The position numbers were made by a program, and so were the translations under genes. 10,412 nucleotides of DNA, from contig CAMVPJ010000036.1 in assembly GCA_947169395.1 (NCBI GenBank), positions 1 through 10,412 on the forward strand, read 5' to 3'. The stretch comes from an uncultured Caryophanales bacterium. Its GTDB lineage: Bacteria > Bacillota_I > Bacilli_A > RF39 > UBA660. Below are positions 1-5,300 of the stretch, piece after piece. Each line of letters starts with the position of its first letter. The stretch's first letter is position 1. The notes under the pieces were generated by a model. It had not been told where the DNA came from and did no database searches. It saw nothing but the letters and a program-made list of their open reading frames with translations.

Positions 1-5
1 AAAAT

Positions 6-50
6 GCTTACCGTGAGGTAAGCAGTAGTCAAAATTTATTTTGACTTTTG
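6..50 (+). terminator. Tandem hairpins, probable terminator of an upstream gene
   Basis: Two adjacent perfect stems are visible. The first is GCTTACC (6-12), loop GTGA, GGTAAGC (17-23). The second is AGTCAAAA (27-34), loop TTTA, TTTTGACT (39-46), followed by TTTGTTCT. The second stem with its T-rich tail fits an intrinsic terminator in an AT-rich genome. The first could be the end of a structured RNA or a second terminator stem. What lies upstream is outside the window, so the terminated gene is unknown. Confidence 0.5.
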
Positions 51-94
51 TTCTATCCAATTATATATCGACATTTATCTTATATAATCATTCG

Positions 95-120
95 TATAAT
101 AATCTTGAACATGTTCAAGA
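95..120 (+). promoter_or_regulatory. Candidate -10 box and 18-bp palindromic operator upstream of the MBG-domain gene
   Basis: TATAAT occurs at 83-88 and at 95-100. Neither has a convincing -35 box, so the promoter call is tentative. Immediately downstream, 103-120 is a perfect 18-bp palindrome, TCTTGAACATGTTCAAGA. For the second -10 it would cover the transcription start, which is a repressor-operator position. It could instead fold as a short RNA stem in the leader. The SD AGGTGAT follows at 127-133. The core is GAAC-N2-GTTC, which differs from the Bacillus LexA box spacing (N4), so another dimeric regulator is more likely. Confidence 0.45.
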
Positions 121-136
121 TAATATAGGTGATTAT

Positions 137-871
137 ATGAGAAAGGCAATTATTAGTTTATTAATAAGTATATTGTTATGTTTTAGTTTTCAAGTTAAAG
201 CAGTAGATTACGAAGATATCAATGATTATGTATCGGGAAATCCTATTTATAAATGGTATGATGGTAATTCTTATTGGAGTAATAATTTAATTAGCCCAAA
301 AGCAATAAAAGTATCGGATGAACTTGTAGAAGGTGTTGATTATGTAAGAGAATATGCGTTTACTAGAGATAGAAGAGTTAATGATGATGAACTAACTGAA
401 TGGAAGAATACATCAGAAGGCATGAGTAATTCAGGATATATTTGGGAAAGAGTAACTGGAATTGGAAAATATAGTAATTCTTATGCTGTAAGAAATGAAA
501 TTTATACTGCCATATTTGTTTATGTATTAGATGCAACTAAAGTAAAAGGAGATGAGGACCCAGAATTTGAATATAAAGTAGTTATGCATAATGAAAATAC
601 AAATAATATAACAGATATGTTTGATATAAGTTTTGAAAGAGAAGAAGGAGAGGATATAGGAACTTATAAAGTTACTCCAGTAATTAAAAAGAAAGATAGT
701 ATAAGTGATTCACAACTTATTACATTAGGTTCAATGGCAATAGGTGATTATACAAATGGTAGAGTATATTTTTATCCAAGAAGTGGCAAACTTACAATTA
801 AGGAAAAAGAAAATGTGACTGTTCCTGTAAGTAATGATGATATACCTAACGCACCAGATACAGGAATATAA
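137..871 (+). CDS. Secreted MBG-domain surface protein with truncated sortase-like C-terminus
   Basis: The product is 244 aa. The ATG at 137 was chosen because AGGTGAT sits three bases upstream and the next residues form a classic signal peptide: MRK, a hydrophobic core to about residue 18, and likely cleavage after VKA (residue 22). An in-frame TTG at 41 lies inside the upstream terminator and is unlikely. Residues about 136-224 look like one MBG (Ig-like) domain, with GDEDP (138-142), REEGEDIGTY (168-177) and the closing strand GKLTIKEKE. Such domains are common repeats in cell-wall adhesins. Residues 23-135 are not recognised. The protein ends PNAPDTGI-stop: a PDTG sequence resembling a sortase motif but with no following hydrophobic segment or positive tail. 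It may therefore be released, or be a shortened version of an anchored paralogue. The binding target is unknown. Confidence 0.75.
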   Translation: MRKAIISLLISILLCFSFQVKAVDYEDINDYVSGNPIYKWYDGNSYWSNNLISPKAIKVSDELVEGVDYVREYAFTRDRRVNDDELTEWKNTSEGMSNSGYIWERVTGIGKYSNSYAVRNEIYTAIFVYVLDATKVKGDEDPEFEYKVVMHNENTNNITDMFDISFEREEGEDIGTYKVTPVIKKKDSISDSQLITLGSMAIGDYTNGRVYFYPRSGKLTIKEKENVTVPVSNDDIPNAPDTGI

Positions 872-890
872 AAAAAGACCGAAGTCTTTA
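870..890 (-). terminator. Intrinsic terminator of lexA, partly bidirectional
   Basis: On the minus strand the stem AAAGAC (889-884), loop TTCG, GTCTTT (879-874) runs into seven T (876-870). This is a compact UUCG-capped intrinsic terminator that overlaps the lexA stop codon (890-888). On the plus strand the same stem follows the MBG gene stop directly, with a weaker downstream T-stretch. It therefore separates two convergent genes whose stop codons are only about 16 bases apart. Confidence 0.85.
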
Positions 891-1505
891 AAATTTTCTA
901 AATAATCCAACTAGTTTTCCTAGTATAGTTACATTATTTAATATAATAGGATCCATAGTATCATTTTCAGGTTGAAGCCTAAAATGATCTTTTTCTTTAT
1001 AAAATCTTTTTAATGTAACCTCGTTATCATCATTCATCGCAACAACAATATCTCCGTTATTAGCGCGATTTGCTTTTTCAATAATAACAACATCATTATC
1101 AAGTATTCCAGCATTAATCATACTCTCACCATCTACAGTAAGAGCAAATAATTCTTTTCCTCTTGGAATAAAACTTGTAGGAATAGTAAAGAAATTATTA
1201 GGATTTTCAATTGCTTCAATAGGATTTCCTGCAGTTACTTTACCAAGTAATGGAATAGTAGCTATATCATCATTCTTATTTAAATACTCATTTTCAACAA
1301 GTAACTCAATAGTTCTATTTAGGTTATCCTTTTTTCTAATATAACCTTTCTTAACAAGATTATCAAAGTGTGCTTGTGTAGTAGCAGGACTAGTAAGCCC
1401 TAAAACATCTCCTATTTCTCTTACAGTAGGAGGATAGCCATTAGTTGCAATATACTTCTTTATTACATCTAATACTTCTTTTTGTCTTTCAGTTAAACTT
1501 TCCAT
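888..1505 (-). CDS. lexA: LexA, SOS transcriptional repressor
   Basis: The product is 205 aa, the usual length of Firmicute LexA. The N-terminal winged-helix DNA-binding domain covers about residues 1-65 (LTERQKEVLDVIKKYI; PPTVREIGDVLGL; the recognition helix follows around SPATTQAHF). The C-terminal S24 autoprotease domain contains the Ala92-Gly93 self-cleavage site in KVTAGNP, Ser128 in DGESM and Lys166 in VTLKRF, so the Ser-Lys dyad is intact. In the family, RecA filaments on single-stranded DNA trigger self-cleavage and release SOS genes. The ATG at 1505 is preceded by GGTGAT; a longer upstream frame reads through the promoter and into tkt and was rejected. It is divergent from tkt. Autoregulation is predicted from the SOS box on its -35. 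Confidence 0.97.
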   Translation of the reverse strand: MESLTERQKEVLDVIKKYIATNGYPPTVREIGDVLGLTSPATTQAHFDNLVKKGYIRKKDNLNRTIELLVENEYLNKNDDIATIPLLGKVTAGNPIEAIENPNNFFTIPTSFIPRGKELFALTVDGESMINAGILDNDVVIIEKANRANNGDIVVAMNDDNEVTLKRFYKEKDHFRLQPENDTMDPIILNNVTILGKLVGLFRKF

Positions 1506-1524
1506 AATATCACCAACCGTCAAT

Positions 1525-1553
1525 ATTATAACAAACAAATATACAGTTGTCAA
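1525..1553 (-). promoter_or_regulatory. lexA promoter, consensus sigma-A
   Basis: Read on the minus strand, TTGACA (1553-1548) is followed by a 17-base spacer and TATAAT (1530-1525), an exact match to the vegetative sigma-A consensus. The predicted start near 1518 leaves a leader of about a dozen bases containing the GGTGAT ribosome binding site (1514-1509). Confidence 0.92.
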
Positions 1554-1564
1554 ACGTTTGTTCA
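1551..1564 (-). promoter_or_regulatory. LexA (SOS) box over the lexA -35
   Basis: The minus strand reads TGAACAAACGTTTG. Compared with the Bacillus subtilis LexA/DinR consensus CGAACRNRYGTTYG, only the first base differs (13 of 14). The box overlaps the first three bases of the lexA -35 (1553-1551), as expected for autorepression. It lies 12 bases upstream of the weak -35 of tkt, so an effect on tkt is possible but less direct. Confidence 0.8.
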
Positions 1565-1575
1565 AGAAAAATGTA

Positions 1576-1604
1576 TTTATTATTTTAATAAAAGATGATA
1601 TAAT
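1576..1604 (+). promoter_or_regulatory. tkt promoter, extended -10
   Basis: TATAAT at 1599-1604 is preceded by TGA (1596-1598), forming an extended -10 (TGN-TATAAT). The -35 position at 17 bases (1576-1581, TTTATT) is poor, as is typical when an extended -10 compensates. The tkt SD AGAAAGG is at 1621-1627. Confidence 0.65.
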
Positions 1605-1635
1605 TAGTAAAAGTAGTAATAGAAAGGTTGGTATT

Positions 1636-3588
1636 ATGGATAGAGAAACACTAGCTAATATTAAAACACTCGCACTAGATATGATTAATGAGGCTAATAG
1701 TGGACACCCAGGTATTGTACTTTCTGCATCTCCAATCATATATACACTATATAAGTATCATTTAAATATTAATCCTATTAATCCTACTTGGTATAATAGA
1801 GATAGATTCATAATGTCTGCAGGGCATGGTTCAGCGCTTCTTTATGCAACACTATTTATGTGTGGGTATGATTTAACACTTACTGATTTAAAACAATTTA
1901 GAAGTATTAAATCTAAGACTCCAGGACATCCAGAATATAAAACTACACCTGGCGTAGAATGTACAACAGGACCACTTGGAGAAGGATTAGCTACTGCAGT
2001 AGGGATTGCTTTAGGAAAGAAGATATTAAATGAAAGATCTAAACTAAATAATAGAAAATCATTAATTGACTTTAATACTTATGTTTTGGTAAGTGATGGA
2101 GATTTAATGGAAGGTATTAGTTATGAAGCCTGTTCACTTGCTGGTACATTAAAACTAGATAATCTAATTATTTTATATGATTCTAATAATATGAGTTTAG
2201 ATGGTACAACTGATAATACATTTAAAGAATCAGTAATAGATAGATTTGCCGCACTCGGATTTGATACTTTTAAAGTAAGTGATGGTAATAGTATTAAACA
2301 ACTTAATTTAGAAATAACTAAAGCAAAAAGAAGTAAGAAACCCGCATTTATTGAAATTAAAACTCATCTAGGATATGGATCATTGTTACAAGATACTAAG
2401 GAAGTACACGGCGGACCATTATCCAAAGAAGATTTATCTCAGTTAAAGAAGAAACTATCTATAGAAGAAGAACCTTTTTATGTAGATGAAGATAAAAAGC
2501 AAGATTTAATTAGTTTTATTGCAACTAGAGTAGGAGATAAGTATAATAACTCTATTAATTTATATAATGAAGAAATTAAACCTAATCTAGATACAAAATA
2601 TAAAGATATCAAGTTTTTCTTTGAAAATGAAACTTATGATATTAGTAATATTAATTGGGAAAATAATAATGATAAATCAATACGTGATATTAATAAATAT
2701 GTAATAAAAATGATATCAAATAATATTTCAGCATTTATTGGTGGTAGTGCGGATGTTAGTAGTTCTACTAAAACATACATAGATGATAGTAGTGATATAA
2801 AACTAAATAATTACAAAGGAAAAAACATTCATTATGGTGTTAGAGAACATGCATCATCTGCAATATCAAATGGTCTTGCTCTTCTTAATTTTAGACCATT
2901 TACATCAACATTTTTAGCATTCTCTGACTATTTAAAACCAGGAGTGAGAATGTCTGCACTTATGAATTTACCAGTTACTTATATACTTACGCATGACTCT
3001 ATAGATATAGGAAAAGATGGCCCAACACATGAACCAGTAGAACAATTAACTATGTTAAGAGATATACCTAACTTAGATGTATATCGTCCAGTAGATTTAA
3101 AAGAAATAATAGGATCTTATCAATCAATACTATTACATAATAATCCTTCTGCGCTAATTATATCTAGAGGGGATACTATTAATATAACTAATACTAGTGC
3201 GACTAATACGCAAAAAGGTGGATATGTAATAAGAGAACAAGAGAATTTTTCTGCAACATTAGTTGCATCAGGAACAGATTTAATAACTGCATTAAAAATA
3301 TCTTATGCAATGGAAAAGAATAACATCAATGTTAGAGTAGTAAGTATGCCTAGTTTAGATATATTCTTAAAGCAAACTAAAGAGTATAAAGAAAGTATTC
3401 TAAAGGATAAAAAGATAATTGTAATAGAAGCATCTACCGCATTACATTATACTAAAATAACTGATTATAATAATATTATTAATGTTGAGTCTTTTGGTAT
3501 TAGTGCTTGTAGCGATGATGTGTTAGAGTATGCAAACTATGATATAGCCTCTATTTATAAAAAAGTATATAACTTAATTAAAAAATAA
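1636..3588 (+). CDS. tkt: Transketolase
   Basis: The product is 650 aa, close to the normal length of about 660. It is thiamine-diphosphate-dependent and moves two-carbon units between sugar phosphates in the non-oxidative pentose phosphate pathway, in the cytosol. Family residues are visible in order: His24 in NSGHPG, His64 in SAGHGS, His98, GPLGEG (112-117), the ThDP/metal motif from DGD (154-156) to NN (184-185), His258, the catalytic Glu404 in GVREH, His465 in DGPTHEP and Arg511 in SRGD. All three domains (PP, Pyr, C-terminal) are therefore intact. The ATG at 1636 is preceded by AGAAAGG; upstream in-frame codons lie in the promoter. The gene is divergent from lexA and is followed 54 bases later by the sirA-like gene, as in Bacillus. 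In a reduced genome it may be the main supplier of ribose and erythrose phosphates. Confidence 0.97.
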   Translation: MDRETLANIKTLALDMINEANSGHPGIVLSASPIIYTLYKYHLNINPINPTWYNRDRFIMSAGHGSALLYATLFMCGYDLTLTDLKQFRSIKSKTPGHPEYKTTPGVECTTGPLGEGLATAVGIALGKKILNERSKLNNRKSLIDFNTYVLVSDGDLMEGISYEACSLAGTLKLDNLIILYDSNNMSLDGTTDNTFKESVIDRFAALGFDTFKVSDGNSIKQLNLEITKAKRSKKPAFIEIKTHLGYGSLLQDTKEVHGGPLSKEDLSQLKKKLSIEEEPFYVDEDKKQDLISFIATRVGDKYNNSINLYNEEIKPNLDTKYKDIKFFFENETYDISNINWENNNDKSIRDINKYVIKMISNNISAFIGGSADVSSSTKTYIDDSSDIKLNNYKGKNIHYGVREHASSAISNGLALLNFRPFTSTFLAFSDYLKPGVRMSALMNLPVTYILTHDSIDIGKDGPTHEPVEQLTMLRDIPNLDVYRPVDLKEIIGSYQSILLHNNPSALIISRGDTINITNTSATNTQKGGYVIREQENFSATLVASGTDLITALKISYAMEKNNINVRVVSMPSLDIFLKQTKEYKESILKDKKIIVIEASTALHYTKITDYNNIINVESFGISACSDDVLEYANYDIASIYKKVYNLIKK

Positions 3589-3642
3589 GAAAAAGAAACA
3601 GAATTCGACAATAGTATTTCATATAATCAAAGTGGTGATAAT

Positions 3643-4035
3643 ATGAAATACTATTTATTTGTAATAAAGAAAGAATTTTATAAGAAAAATGATAAGTACT
3701 TATACTCAATGTTAGAAAACTTAAAATATATGAAAAGAGAAAATTATAACTATGGGTTTAGTATATATCATAATGTGTGCTACTTCTTTAATGATTCAAT
3801 AATTAAGAATTATTTAGAGAAGAAATATGATATGAAATGTAATAATAATATATACACAATAGGGGATGACACTACTCTTAAGATTACTAAAAGCTATGCA
3901 TGTATTAAGACTAACAAACACTTAAGAGAATTATTGTGTATATTCTACATATACCATAAAGATATATTTGTATGTAATTTTGAAACAAAAGAATACTTTT
4001 GGTTGAAAGAAAAGATTACATATAATTATTCATGA
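3643..4035 (+). CDS. sirA: SirA-like protein (putative DnaA-binding replication inhibitor)
   Basis: The product is 130 aa, lysine- and tyrosine-rich, with no signal peptide or membrane segment. The N-terminus MKYYLFVIKKEFYKK and the C-terminal segment LRELLCIFYIYHKDIF...YFWLKEK fit the pattern I know for SirA/YneE (YYLY-I-x-EF at the start, an LR-x(n)-F-x-W-L ending). SirA in Bacillus (about 148 aa) binds DnaA domain I and blocks initiation on entry to sporulation. Position supports the call: directly behind tkt, in a lexA|tkt block, as in B. subtilis. The middle (residues 30-90) is divergent and I cannot align it. The start is set by GGTGAT three bases upstream. A TATAAT at 3622-3627 could give a separate promoter, but no well-spaced -35 is seen; co-transcription with tkt is likely. 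Whether this organism sporulates is not shown here. Confidence 0.6.
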   Translation: MKYYLFVIKKEFYKKNDKYLYSMLENLKYMKRENYNYGFSIYHNVCYFFNDSIIKNYLEKKYDMKCNNNIYTIGDDTTLKITKSYACIKTNKHLRELLCIFYIYHKDIFVCNFETKEYFWLKEKITYNYS

Positions 4036-4077
4036 TAAGTAAAATGTAAGATATTTTGAAAAAAATTCAATATAGGG

Positions 4078-4109
4078 TTGACTTTTTTTTTTTTTTTTTT
4101 TAGTAAACT
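4078..4109 (+). promoter_or_regulatory. Candidate promoter with poly-T spacer for the prepilin-lectin gene
   Basis: TTGACT (4078-4083, 5/6 match to the -35 consensus) is followed directly by a T homopolymer that fills the spacer. Possible -10 boxes are TAGTAA (4101-4106, 17-base spacing but only 3/6) and TAAACT (4104-4109, 4/6 but 20-base spacing). Neither is ideal at the current tract length. The -10 choice is inference; the -35 and the tract are directly seen. The region 4036-4219 otherwise holds only a weak hairpin behind the SirA-like gene (4051-4070) and the leader described separately. Confidence 0.45.
4083..4101 (+). repeat. Homopolymer of 19 T
   Basis: Nineteen consecutive T residues, by far the longest homopolymer in the window; no other run approaches it. 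Runs this long are prone to slipped-strand mispairing during replication and also to sequencing error, so the exact length in any cell or assembly is uncertain. Confidence 0.95.
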
Positions 4110-4158
4110 AATATCAGAAGGTAAGGTGAGGCAAGATAGGAATAATGAATGTATAAAA

Positions 4159-4196
4159 AGTGTGTTCATGGTATACACTAAAAATAGAACCATGAA
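4159..4196 (+). other. Leader RNA with two mutually exclusive hairpins
   Basis: TTCATGGT (4165-4172) and ACCATGAA (4189-4196) form a perfect 8-bp stem with a 16-base loop, ending nine bases before the SD region of the prepilin gene. An overlapping alternative is AGTGT (4159-4163) with ACACT (4175-4179), which puts most of the first arm into its loop. The two folds cannot coexist. There is no T-run after either stem, so this is not an intrinsic terminator. A role in translation control or RNA stability, or as a DNA-binding inverted repeat, is possible. No known riboswitch class is recognised. Confidence 0.45.
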
Positions 4197-4219
4197 ATTT
4201 TGAAGAAAGAAGGTAAAAG

Positions 4220-5248
4220 ATGATTAAAAGAAAAGAAAAAGCATTTACTCTTATAGAGTTAATTGCAACACTAGTAATTATGGCAATAATTGCTCTAATA
4301 GTTACACCACTTGTTATGAATATTATTAAAAAGGCAAGAATATCAGCAGATAAAAGAAGTGTTGATGCTTACGGTAGAAGCATCGAGTTAGCAATCGCAG
4401 GGTATCTACTAGATACAGGTAAATTTCCAACAGAGGTATCACAATTAACAATAGAATACTCAGGAAATGAAGTAGTATGTGATACTACACAAATTAAAAG
4501 TGATTCTTCATTATATCTAGCAGGATGTACAGTTAATGGTAGAAATGTTGAGGGTTATACATATGGCAAAGAAGAAACTGTATCTTATAAATCATATTCT
4601 ATTGGAGATGAAGTTACGTATAATAATGTTGATTATTATGTAATTAAAGATTCAGATGCATCTGATTCAACATTAACACTCCTAAAAGCAGAACCGTTGA
4701 GTGTACAGGAAGTGAATACATATGGTGGAGTTGGAACAGAAAATAACCATGTGAATATGTATGTAACACGGGATACAAGTGTATCATATTATCAACAAGC
4801 ATATGATAGAAAAGGTTATGGAGGTATGGCATATTATACAAGTGAAACTTGTGGAACTAGTGGAACTAGTGGATGTACAGTAGATTATGCTAAATCAGAA
4901 GTAAAATATGTAGTAGATGCTTGGGCATCTGCACAAGCCCCAGCAGTACTTGAGGCAAGATTAATCACTAAGAGTGAAATAGATGATAATTTTGAATTTG
5001 AAGATTTTGAATATTATCCTTGTGGAGGTCCTTATTGTCCTGCTGAAACTGGTAAAAGAATTAAAGATACATGGATGTATAATAGCAGTTATTGGTGGTA
5101 TTGGACAATGACACCTAGTAGTTCGGAGAATTTATGGGTTGTACAGGGTGATGGACAACTTGGTGAAGGTGGCCCTCGGTATTCAGATAATTATGGAGCT
5201 CAAATTGCAGTCCGTCCTGTCATCGTATTACCTAAGTCTGCGTTATAA
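4220..5248 (+). CDS. Prepilin-type protein with C-terminal lectin-like (DUF6273-type) domain
   Basis: The product is 342 aa. The N-terminus is a class III (type IV pilin/pseudopilin) signal: basic MIKRKEK, predicted prepilin peptidase cleavage between Ala8 and Phe9, Glu at mature position +5 (Glu13), and one hydrophobic helix to about residue 37. Ala instead of the usual Gly at -1 is tolerated in some pilins. Residues about 50-110 resemble a pilin globular segment; 124-260 form a middle region (YSIGDEVTYNNVDYYVIK, NHVNMY, GYGGMAYYTSETC, VKYVVDAWA). The end (about 284-342), with YWTMTP, a DG turn, AVRPVIVL and KSAL, matches the C-type-lectin/DUF6273 pattern known from surface display proteins. 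Six Cys (87, 103, 211, 219, 268, 273) suggest extracellular disulfides. The likely role is a membrane-tethered or pilus-borne adhesin. No pilus assembly genes are nearby. SD AAGGT is at 4210-4214. Confidence 0.8.
   Translation: MIKRKEKAFTLIELIATLVIMAIIALIVTPLVMNIIKKARISADKRSVDAYGRSIELAIAGYLLDTGKFPTEVSQLTIEYSGNEVVCDTTQIKSDSSLYLAGCTVNGRNVEGYTYGKEETVSYKSYSIGDEVTYNNVDYYVIKDSDASDSTLTLLKAEPLSVQEVNTYGGVGTENNHVNMYVTRDTSVSYYQQAYDRKGYGGMAYYTSETCGTSGTSGCTVDYAKSEVKYVVDAWASAQAPAVLEARLITKSEIDDNFEFEDFEYYPCGGPYCPAETGKRIKDTWMYNSSYWWYWTMTPSSSENLWVVQGDGQLGEGGPRYSDNYGAQIAVRPVIVLPKSAL
4851..4873 (+). repeat. In-frame 9-bp tandem repeat in the prepilin-lectin gene
   Basis: GTGGAACTA occurs twice in perfect tandem (4851-4859, 4860-4868), followed by a partial third unit GTGGA. 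It encodes a Gly-Thr-Ser ladder between Cys211 and Cys219, so copy changes would lengthen or shorten a disulfide-bounded loop without a frameshift. Confidence 0.85.
5069..5245 (+). other. Lectin-like C-terminal segment, candidate variable region
   Basis: This codes for residues 284-342 of the prepilin-lectin protein. Bases 5122-5221 contain 47 G/C of 100 by hand count and use codons rare in the neighbouring genes (TCG, CAG, GGC, CGG, GTC, ATC). The layout, a Trp-rich strand, a DG turn with changeable-looking residues around it and a terminal VRP-V-I-L strand, resembles the variable regions of C-type-lectin targets of diversity-generating retroelements. No reverse transcriptase or template repeat lies in this window, so active diversification is inference only; past gene conversion between paralogues would look similar. 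Confidence 0.4.
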
Positions 5249-5259
5249 AAACATATAAT

Positions 5260-5300
5260 AAAATATCAAAGCTAACAAATAAGGCTTTGATATTTTTTTG
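5260..5300 (+). terminator. Bidirectional intrinsic terminator
   Basis: AAATATCAAAGC (5261-5272) pairs with GCTTTGATATTT (5284-5295) around an 11-base loop, followed by T residues to 5299. On the opposite strand the same stem also ends in a T-rich stretch. It closes the prepilin-lectin gene and the convergent minus-strand 212-aa gene, whose TAG stop (5274-5272) begins at the stem edge. Confidence 0.9.

Noticed and set aside
103..120. Palindrome as a LexA box
   Set aside because: GAAC and GTTC are separated by two bases, whereas the Bacillus-type box needs four; the true box is at 1551-1564.
41..136. TTG start giving a longer MBG protein
   Set aside because: It lies within the upstream terminator stem, has no SD, and would bury the signal peptide 32 residues inside the protein.
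1558..1635. N-terminal extension of tkt
   Set aside because: It overlaps the SOS box and the tkt promoter; the family N-terminus and the AGAAAGG site support the ATG at 1636.
1506..1739. N-terminal extension of lexA
   Set aside because: It would run through the lexA promoter, the SOS box and the start of tkt; LexA family length and the GGTGAT site fix the start at 1505.
4051..4101. Hairpin plus poly-T as terminator of the SirA-like gene
   Set aside because: The stem is only about five clean base pairs and the T-run begins 12 bases after it, separated by a good -35 sequence; kept only as a minor possibility.
4644..4841. 65-aa minus-strand open frame inside the prepilin-lectin gene
   Set aside because: It is antisense to a well-supported gene, has no ribosome binding site and has a low-complexity His/Leu/Tyr-rich translation; it is a shadow frame.
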